Assembly (NCBI GenBank): GCA_964034945.1
Contig: OZ035962.1
Coordinates: forward strand, 12,343,888 to 12,407,887
Direction: 5' to 3'
DNA length: 64,000 nt
Source of the DNA: Chrysopilus asiliformis
Lineage: Eukaryota > Arthropoda > Insecta > Diptera > Rhagionidae
Shown: piece by piece, positions 56,190 to 64,000 of the stretch
How the letters are laid out: every line of letters starts with the position of its first letter
Numbering within the stretch: position 1 is the first letter of the stretch
Program-made: the position numbers and the translations under genes
The notes under the pieces: model-generated
Databases searched by the model: none
What the model saw: only the letters and a program-made list of their open reading frames with translations
Told to the model about the DNA's origin: nothing

Positions 56190-56275
56190 CACTAATTATA
56201 CCAAAAATACTCTACTTGTGCTGGAGATTGCTGTAAAAAAAACATTTTTTTCGCCTGCGGCGCACTTTGTCAAGA
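56190..56275. repeat. Short repeat family I fragment
   Basis: ACTCTACTTGTGCTGGAGAT, then TGCTGTAAAAAAAAC and TTTCGCCTGCGGCGCACTTT match the family I pattern. It may be part of a larger inverted pair with 55255-55330. Confidence 0.4.
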
Positions 56276-56399
56276 AATTTCCACCCAGGGTGTGTGTATA
56301 ATATCTTAGAAGATTTGGCATAATACGGTATTTTTACATTGGTAAATTCTTTTTTTTTTTTGCTATGTAAAATTTGTCGATTCATTACACCCCCACTCC

Positions 56400-57005
56400 C
56401 CGCTAATTTTGTTCCAAAATGGCGGCTCTTTAAAAATCCGAATTTCGTTTTTCGCGATTAAATTCAGAACTACGCGTTTTTGAAGAGTCTTACGTATGAC
56501 AAAAATTTAGATAGTAAAATTTTCTTCACTTATGTATGTCTTATACTAGAACTCGCTGTCTAAAACCGATATCCAGATATACCATTATTTCACAAAAATG
56601 TTTTTTGCGATTCTCCGACAACTGACTGATTTTCGGTGGTTCAATGCATAAGATGAATTGAAGAAAAAAGATTTCCCACAATTTCGTCTTTTACCGTTAT
56701 CCACTGACTTTCACCGTTATTTAGATACTTTCATTAAAAGGCGAAAAACAGATTTTTGCGAACTGCTTACAACCCAACGCTATTTTGAAAAAAAAACTGT
56801 TAAAGGAAGGATTAAAGATATCAAAATTCTCTACATTTTTAATCCGCATCGTAAATCGAAACCTTTAATTGTTATAGGAATATTTCTGAATTCGCAATGT
56901 TTTTTGTTGACTATTATTTTATTCCCCGGGTAATAAATTGCGCAGGAACGTCGATTTTCTACATATAAGAAAGTCATGTGCAGTTCACTTCACATTTTTT
57001 TATTT
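56400..57005 (+). repeat. Interspersed repeat family C, long copy
   Basis: It contains AAAATGGCGGCTCTTTAAAA, GCGATTAAATTCAGAACTA, TCTTTTACCGTTATCC, GCATAAGATGAATTGAAGAA and the tail CATATAAGAAAGTCATGTGC. It shares these with 6880-7330 and the insert in the hAT element. The 91-codon frame at 56658-56933 is not conserved between copies. Confidence 0.6.
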
Positions 57006-58514
57006 CAACAAATAAGATAGTGATTTGATATCAAATTTTTGACATTAATTTAAATAAATTTCAATATCTCAACAATCACTGGCTGCCAACACAACAATAA
57101 TCGATTGCAATTAAATTTTAATTTATCCATCAATCCTAACCGTAACCACATTTATTATCAACAAAAACACGAAACAATTACCGATAGATATTATAAATTA
57201 GGCATAAATAACATCCGAAGTTAGTTAAGCGCTCAAATTGATTACTTTACTAGTCCAATTTCAAGCTATTAAGTCTTATGTCCATTCAATTTGCTGATCA
57301 AATAAAAATCTTACCGACATACCGCACTAATCTTGTAGATGTCTGACGTATTTGCAGCGTTAGAAATTTATATAAAAACCAAATAAAATTGAAAAATCGT
57401 TAGAAATGTCACTTTGAAAGACAGCCAACAGGAATCCACCTTTGCTAATCAACGTTGGTCACATTCATAGATACATTCGCGAAACTCAAGACTTTCAGCT
57501 ACCAATCGAAAAACTCTTAACTAACAGCCACTTCTTGATCATTTAACCTTTAAAGTCTGTAAAAGGAACATCGATCTGTCGATGAATCGATTCCGGCGAC
57601 CACAGATCGATCGATCGACATCGACAACGCCATAGTAGAATTGCAAATACGCGATCCCCAATCGTACCATAATCATGCTATACTTACCAGTAATCAGATA
57701 GAGATACGCAAAGGTGCAGACGATGCGATACGACGGGTGAAATTCTAAATCCTGCAATCATCCGCTTAGAATGTTACCTGAATTGCTCTAATCAAAAGGA
57801 TTGGACTTCAATTGAATTATGCGTGCACACAATTAGCCACTTATCAAATTCAAGTTGCGCGCGCAAGCATTTGACGATCCGACGTTTGTGTCTTTTTACA
57901 GGTGCGTGTATACGATTGTATGACAGGTGATTGTGCAACCGCCGCCATCGCAATTCCATTTAATAACCTTTGGCAGCGTTGGCGAATTAAATCAATACAA
58001 TTGTGTTTATTTATTGCTGTGATATTTTTGTTAAAAGAGAATATCTCCACACGAGTTTTGTAACTCAATAAATCAATGATTTATTTACCATTTTTAGTCA
58101 TTTCAAATCACAATTTCGAAGAACATAATTTACCTGTCAATTCCGTTTTTACACTTTAGTTAATTATAGATACAAATTCAATTACCTTATTGAGATATTA
58201 ATAAATGTAGACATGATATTAAAGTATGCAAATTATTCTAATGGGCAAATTAGGACATATTAAAGGGATAGAAACCTCATAAACTGCATAAATTCACCAC
58301 CTCGTAAATGTACTGTCAAAATTTGTAAGAAAAATCTTATACAAGACCCTCGTAAATTTACGCGACGATTTTAGCGTGCAAACAACCTCGTTAAATATCG
58401 CAAACGTCAAATACGGAGATTTCGCAAAATCGTAAAATTCAGCCACAACACTAAGAATTTCTTTCGTATTGTTTGTTGCCATATTTTTTAATAAATTTTA
58501 ATGTCTCAGCCTTG
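57006..58514. other. Unique-looking DNA containing a candidate exon
   Basis: 57530-58070 has balanced composition with several GATCGATC words. Apart from the exon candidate at 57688-57751, I see no supported feature. Confidence 0.35.
57688..57751 (-). CDS. Candidate internal exon, hydrophobic peptide
   Basis: On the minus strand GATTGCAG precedes, and CTG-GTAAGTATAG follows, a 64-nt stretch that reads DLEFHPSYRIVCTFAYLYLIT. Codons are fly-like (CCG TCG TAT CGC ATC GTC TGC ACC). The donor is strong. The acceptor lacks a good pyrimidine tract. The hydrophobic run could be part of a membrane segment. I recognise no family, and flanking exons were not found. Confidence 0.3.
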
Positions 58515-58757
58515 CTATTTACGAGTTTAAGATTTTTCAAGTCTCTAGCTCAATCCTTTCGAAAGTTATGGTGTTCAGGGATGGACGGACGGTCAGACGG
58601 ACGGACAGACGGACACACGGTCCGACAAACGAACGGACAGACGGAAATAAAAAGCTATTGTCGTCCCGAACACCTTGGAGGTCTTTAATTTTTTGGGTCC
58701 GACAATTAGTTCGATGCGTTACAAGCGGGATACCAAATCTAATCATCATCATACTAA
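58515..58757 (+). repeat. Interspersed repeat family E, 3' portion with GACG microsatellite
   Basis: TTTCAAGTCTCTAGCTCAAT, CCTTTCGAAAGTTATGGTGT, a GGACGGACAGAC-type microsatellite (58582-58645), then GTTCGATGCGTTACAAGCGG. Open frames on both strands here are translations of the repeat. Confidence 0.75.
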
Positions 58758-59180
58758 TATCTGTACCCCAGAGGTAAACTGTCGTAACTGACAAAACCGC
58801 GATTTTGGGGTTATTGTTGAAACTACATTGTGGGGACGTATATTTTTAATTGGCAAAGTATCGTATCTATACAGTAATGATTATAATGTCTAATTTGACT
58901 ATATTGTGAAGCAAACTCGTTACAGTTAAAGGTTGTAACTGCTCCGGATGAAGCAAAATGGTTAGAGATAAAAGGTTGTAACTGCTCCCCCACTCATTAC
59001 AAATTTATATATCAACTAATATTTTGTTTAAACAATGTCCTAAAATAAAATAAACTACAAAAGTTTCAAATAATTACCGAAAATCATACACAATAAAAAT
59101 TGCAATTCCGAACTAAAAATGGCTCTCCTGTAAAATTTGCAAAATGTCAGTTACGACAGTTTACCTTTGGGGTACAGATA
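58758..59180. mobile_element. TIR element with 36-bp terminal repeats
   Basis: TATCTGTACCCCAGAGGTAA (continuing ACTGTCGTAACTGACA) at 58758-58793 is inverted at 59145-59180 with one mismatch. The element is 423 bp and non-coding. An internal direct repeat, AAAGGTTGTAACTGCTCC, occurs at about 58928 and 58973. It sits exactly between a family E copy and a family F copy. Confidence 0.8.
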
Positions 59181-59620
59181 TATAAAAATGAGTTGGTGTC
59201 TGTCTGTCTGTCTGTCGATTCCTATTTCACGCAAAAACGGCTGAACCGATTGACTTGAATTTTGCCATGAGTGTCTGTGGTAGTTCTGGTTCCAACATAG
59301 GCATACGGAAAAGAAGCGCGACGGCTGGGGGGAGTAAGGGGAGGGGGTAAAGTGTTTATAAACTTAGTTTTTGCGCTATGTTACTCTTTCGCGGGGAAAC
59401 TACTCAACCGATTGGCCTGAAATTTGGCATAGATGTTCGTCATAGACCCATTAAAAAGTAGCCCGATAGGTGGGGGGAGTAAGGGGAGGGGGTAAAGTGA
59501 TCTCGAAACTTAGCTCTTCCTCTATGTTACCCTTTCGCGGGGAAACTACCGAGCCGATTGGCCTAAAGTTTAGTCCCAACATAGACCATCAAAAAACGTA
59601 CTTATACTTCATCCTCGACG
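59181..59620 (-). repeat. Interspersed repeat family F2, minus-strand copy
   Basis: GAGTTGGTGTCTGTCTGTCT, then CACGCAAAAACGGCTGAACC, then modules containing GTTACTCTTTCGCGGGGAAA and GGGGGGAGTAAGGGGAGGGG. This mirrors 40285-40756. The frame at 59470-59712 extends from the repeat into flanking DNA and is not supported. Confidence 0.7.
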
Positions 59621-62600
59621 CTACAGCTCTCGAAGAGCCTGGGCCTCCTCAATTGAAGTTTCATAACAATTTCTTCCCTGCTTCGCAGTTTTACATGGAT
59701 TGCGATCCATAGATGAATTACAACATTTGTAAGGTTTTCAAGTTGCAACTCATTAACAGCAGAGGCCGTGATAGCAATCTAGACCGATGACGTCGTTAGC
59801 ACAAAGCAGCTTCAAAAGTTTTAAAATTATTTCCTGTACGGAAAAAAACTTTTATAAATCTTATCTAAAAACTTAGACACTAAAATTGAATGCGTATAGG
59901 TATAAAAAAAAATAGAAAGAATTTAAATTAATTTTAAAAGTCCATCAGAAATCATATAATCTTCGATTAATATAGATTATTGAATCAGCCACTGATTTTT
60001 TATCAACATCGAGCAATGCCAAAGCATAATAGTTCACCTTAATTCATGAATTCAATTTAAAAAATTAATAGTGAATATTTTTTATCATTAGTGATAAACT
60101 ATCGATTTCATTGATTTACCACCGATTTTCTAACTTGTAAAAAACGATTGATTAATTTCAAAAATTAAGAAGCCGCCCATTTCGCTGACTTTTAATAAGA
60201 CGGAGGCTGTATTTTCAATTTAACTTAAAAATAAATCAAAATTGATAAATTATTAAAGTAAATTAATTAGAAAAGAAATTCAAGATACACTCGTAAGATG
60301 GAAAAAATTAATTTGAATGAGGTAACTGAGCCATTGCCACCTTTCAAATCTATCTATCTATCGGTATGTCTGTCTGTGTAGATAAATAGGAAGTGATAGG
60401 GCCGTTTTATCTCATCGGGATTTTGACTGTTTTGCTTCATGTTTGAATAATGCTGGATATGCTGTTAGACTTTTTGAAAATTTTCCAGCAAAACAAATGA
60501 AACAACCGTCCAAACCATACATCAGTACACCGTAAACACTAACGCCCATCAGTTAATCACCCATTACAGTTTCTGACATGATTTTTCGATTTAACATAAT
60601 TTAAAATTTAAAAACAATTCATTAAGAACTATAGATGGTATAGCGGGAGAAGTTGGCAGGTAGGTGGTCACTTTTTTCTCCAAAATAACAACAACAACAA
60701 CAACAAGAACAACACACGAAAGAAATGTATTTGGTTATTTGAGAAACTTTTGGAGAATGTCCGAAACTCATTAATCATATTTTTCTTATGTAATGCTGAC
60801 AGCATAACTATATCTTTTTTTTCATACCATATTAGATTTTCCATCATTTTGCTCCACCATGGTTCAATATTCAGTATCTAATATATCCATCGATAACGTA
60901 GATGTAGACAGTCAAAGTCGCACAGTTAAACTATCTCCAAGCGAAACGCATAAATTTGTAAGTCTTTTAAATTATTGCGCCAACAAAAAGCTACGATGTC
61001 GGCAACTATGATTTTTTTTTCTGTATTTACCAGTGAATCTATGAAACTATGAACGGGGAGCATGTATCTCCTTGGCAATCGACTGTGATGCGTTATAGAG
61101 GTCTTTCCACCCGCATTTAGTCCGGCATGAATATTCTAAGACAAATCAAAGAAGTTATTGCCCGAAGCGAAAAACTCCAAGAACTCCTCCGCCACCATCA
61201 TCATCAGCCGCACATATGAACGATCGAACTGTACACCAGTCAAGGGAATTTCCAAGTAAACCCCCAGTTTGGCCCTAAAAATCCCATTTGGACGTCGCAA
61301 ATCTCACAGCCGGACGAAGATGCCTCTAGTGATAAGACAGACGAAAAGTTATGTGTCCAAAGTGAATAAATATATGCGTCCATGTCTCATCAGGATGTGA
61401 AAAACTCGACGAAGAAGCACCAATGTTAGCATTACGGAAAGATTTCGCATTTTCAGGGCTTCTTTGCGACATGCGATTTTTGTTACGTTATATTTGTTTA
61501 TGATCCTCTTCACATACTAAAAAAGATACTCATATATATTAACAAAAAAATATACTCACATAACTATGAGAAAATATGTTGTCCGGTTTGTAGATTGATG
61601 TTTCTTATCCAATGCACGATTCATAGTCGAATAAGGGTTCAACGGGGTGCGGAAGAAAAACCAACAAGAATAAAGCCTGCAAAAAATCAACAAACATAAA
61701 ATATTGCTGCAGAGACTGTGTTGAACACTTGTTTGCCGATCAGTAAAAACGCTTCTTTTCGCCAAAACAAAAAGTCAATAAAAAGCTCCTGTTGTAGAAC
61801 AACAGAAAACCAAAGATGAAAGTCTCATATAAGAGTGAAGACAGAATTCAAGGCGATTATTATGGGTCTTAAGTTATGAAGGGCATTGGATGTGGAATAG
61901 GTTTGTGAAGAATTATGATGATCACAGTTGCACCAGATGCGAACTGGAACTTCAACTTTAAATGCGGTCTACTCCCGCAAAGACCATGCATCGATATATA
62001 AGATCCATTGAAGCTGTCCGCTGCAAAAAACGCATACAGAATTTAAACTGCACGCAAGTTGACATTATATTATATGACTGGAGGATTCTCTTTCCGATAG
62101 TAAAAATTAAATCCAAGTCATAGGTTTGTCGGAAACTAAAAATCGTTATGGTGGATCTACACGATATGTTGATTTTTTTACAGGTAGGGAAAGGACTCGT
62201 ACCTTGCCCCGAAATTTACTTTTCCATCGGTATCAAAAAATCTATGCATAGTTAAAAAATCTACAACACTAAAATGCAACAATATTTTTACAATTCCTTT
62301 AATATTTCTCTTTCTCTAAAGTAGTGATTTAAAAATAGGAAATTTTTTTCTCTGGAGAAAGAATTATATTTAATAACATTTCACAAAAATTTGCTCGATT
62401 AAATATTTCACCAGAAATCGGCCGATTTAAATGTTACTATAAATTTGCTCCGTTAGTACTGAAATAAGTTTTTCCGTCATTTGATATAAGTTTTTCCGTC
62501 ATTCAAGAACCGTCATTTCATTTAACTGATTTTCATTTATATTCCAAAATCAAATGTTTTTTTATTTGAATTAAAAGAGAAAATATTAAAAACAAAAACC

Positions 62601-62789
62601 CAATCATTTAATTTGACTGTCTGACAGAGCGCTCTTTCTGGCGTCAAGTCAAACAGTCAAAACACAAATGCGTTTTCTTTGTTTTTATGCACGCAGAATG
62701 TCAAAGTTGATGATTTGGTTTTCCTGAAAATTATGCCACTATTGTACACGATATTTAAAGAGTTTCTTTATTTCTTATCAACCTGAATT
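59621..62789. other. Non-genic DNA with CAA and TCTA microsatellites
   Basis: (CAA)n lies at about 60688-60715 and CTATCTAT/GTCTGTCT at about 60350-60378. No gene is recognised. 61080-61400 has a more balanced composition without a supported frame. Confidence 0.4.
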
Positions 62790-63330
62790 AAATCATTCCC
62801 ATCGTCAAATACTCTATATGATGACAGACAAAATGTTTATTTAAAATATCTCATATAGAGTAAAAAATACATTTATTAAAAATACAAAATACAGACGTAG
62901 TCCACTGGATATTGATGTACGGAACGGTTATGGAAAATAATATTCTAAACACATTTCATATATATAAATTTTTCGATACGATGTACAATTTTCGAGAAAA
63001 CGGGAAAAAAGTATTCCATTTGTATGGGGGAGGGAGGAAGCAAAGGTCCGATTGCATTTTGATGTATGGATGAGTTATATAAAATTTTATTTGTAACACA
63101 TTTTACCTTTATAAATTTTCAAATGTGACTCACCGTTTTCGATAAAATTGTAAAAAACGGTTTCGTTTGTATGGGGGATTCCCCCTTCCCTCATGGTCCG
63201 ATTTTACCCGTTCAAGAACTTAGTCTAGCCATTTACGAGAAACCCAACTATACAAAATTTCGACTCCCTAGCACTATCCTTTCGAAAGTTATGGTGTTCA
63301 CGGACAGACAGACAGATGGAAGAACTAAAT
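62790..63330 (+). repeat. Interspersed repeat family E, multi-module copy
   Basis: It begins CATCGTCAAATACTCTATAT and has two modules (CACTGGATATTGATGTACGG; GATTGCATTTTGATGTATGG), each with a TTTTCGAGAAAAC-type or TTTTCGATAAAATTG core. Then CCATTTACGAGAAACCCAAC, CTTTCGAAAGTTATGGTGTT and a short GACAGACAGACAGA. Confidence 0.7.
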
Positions 63331-64000
63331 CAGTTTTAAGAGATCTTTTGAAGCTCTTTTTCACCAGTACAAAGCTGTACGGCTAAATCGACCCGGAAAT
63401 ATTTGTACTTTAATTGTACGATATTTGATTAACCAGCACACTCATCCTAAATATTTTATGCCCGTTACTCCATCGAAAACGTCTAGGAATTTTTTACAAA
63501 GACTGTGGTTTTACTTGCAGTGGTTTCAGAAGTTGAAGTAATTTTCTAACTAATACCTAGTTGACACTAGGTTGATTGCCAGTCGGTAATCAACGGTAGC
63601 TGGAAACTAGACCAGTGTTGAGCTGGTTTTCTAGGTTAAGTAATTCACCTAGCTAGTTTTTCGTGCGTAAAAAACTACGCGTAAAAATCCTCGAGGAAGA
63701 CCTTAGGAAAACTTTAAAATAGACTGTCACACTTTGTAGGAAATGCGACGTCCCATTTTTTAGGTTTTTTATTATTTTTTACGTTTTTCCCCAGTTTTTT
63801 TACCAGTTTTTTACTTTTTTTACGTTTTTTATAATTTTTGCTAATTTTAGCATTACAATCTAACTATTTGGAAACTTCCGACTTTTTGTCTGTTTTCGTG
63901 CTGGTGTGACAACTAAAATGGTGACGATGAATAAATTTAATGACAGCCAAACATTAAAATTTATAGAGATATGAGTGTGTGTGGAATTGTCAACTACCCG
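63331..64000. other. Non-genic DNA with CTAG-rich patch
   Basis: 63540-63680 has several ACCTAG and CTAGGT words in both orientations. A poly-T-rich stretch follows. No gene is seen. Confidence 0.35.

Overview
This is AT-rich, gene-poor eukaryotic DNA. The repeats point to an insect, most likely a fly: an Mdg3/blastopia-type Ty3/gypsy element, several families of short TA-flanked MITEs, and exon candidates with introns of about 55-70 nt. The species cannot be read from the window. I saw no bacterial operon, rRNA, CRISPR array or canonical tRNA gene.

The only undoubted intact gene is the single 1450-residue Gag-Pol ORF (15709-20061) of a complete LTR retrotransposon (14815-20779). Its two 685-bp LTRs look identical in line-by-line comparison, it has a 4-bp ATAC target duplication, and the frame is unbroken, so insertion was recent. 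Just inside the 5' LTR is a tRNA-Leu-type primer-binding match. Just inside the 3' LTR, where a polypurine tract is expected, is a 14-nt match to the 5' end of what appears to be the same tRNA-Leu, ending on the last base before the LTR. This is the most unusual signal in the window.

The retrotransposon is one layer of a nest. An old interspersed repeat (family A, 14569-22205) was hit by a 210-bp palindromic MITE, whose left tip was then hit by the retrotransposon. The right part of the same family A copy carries a pogo/Tigger-like element with 32-bp inverted repeats inside it, and those enclose a THAP-domain first exon with a splice donor.

The rest is a mosaic of repeats. These include two piggyBac-like MITEs with TTAA ends, a hAT-type element with an exact 8-bp target duplication and arrays of CATCGAT words, an element with perfect 37-bp inverted repeats, one with 36-bp inverted repeats, and foldback elements. 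Families A, D, E and F recur in both orientations. All carry a similar short core (AATTTCAAGTC-type) followed by GACA/GACG-type microsatellite.

Four spots look like host exons from reading frame, splice signals and codon texture, without recognised homology: a multi-exon candidate on + at 38722-39656, a competing C-terminal-tail-like exon on - at 39579-39786, an internal exon on - at 57688-57751, and a start-codon exon on - at 31283-31302. Remaining stretches look intronic or intergenic. Repeat boundaries without visible target duplications are approximate.
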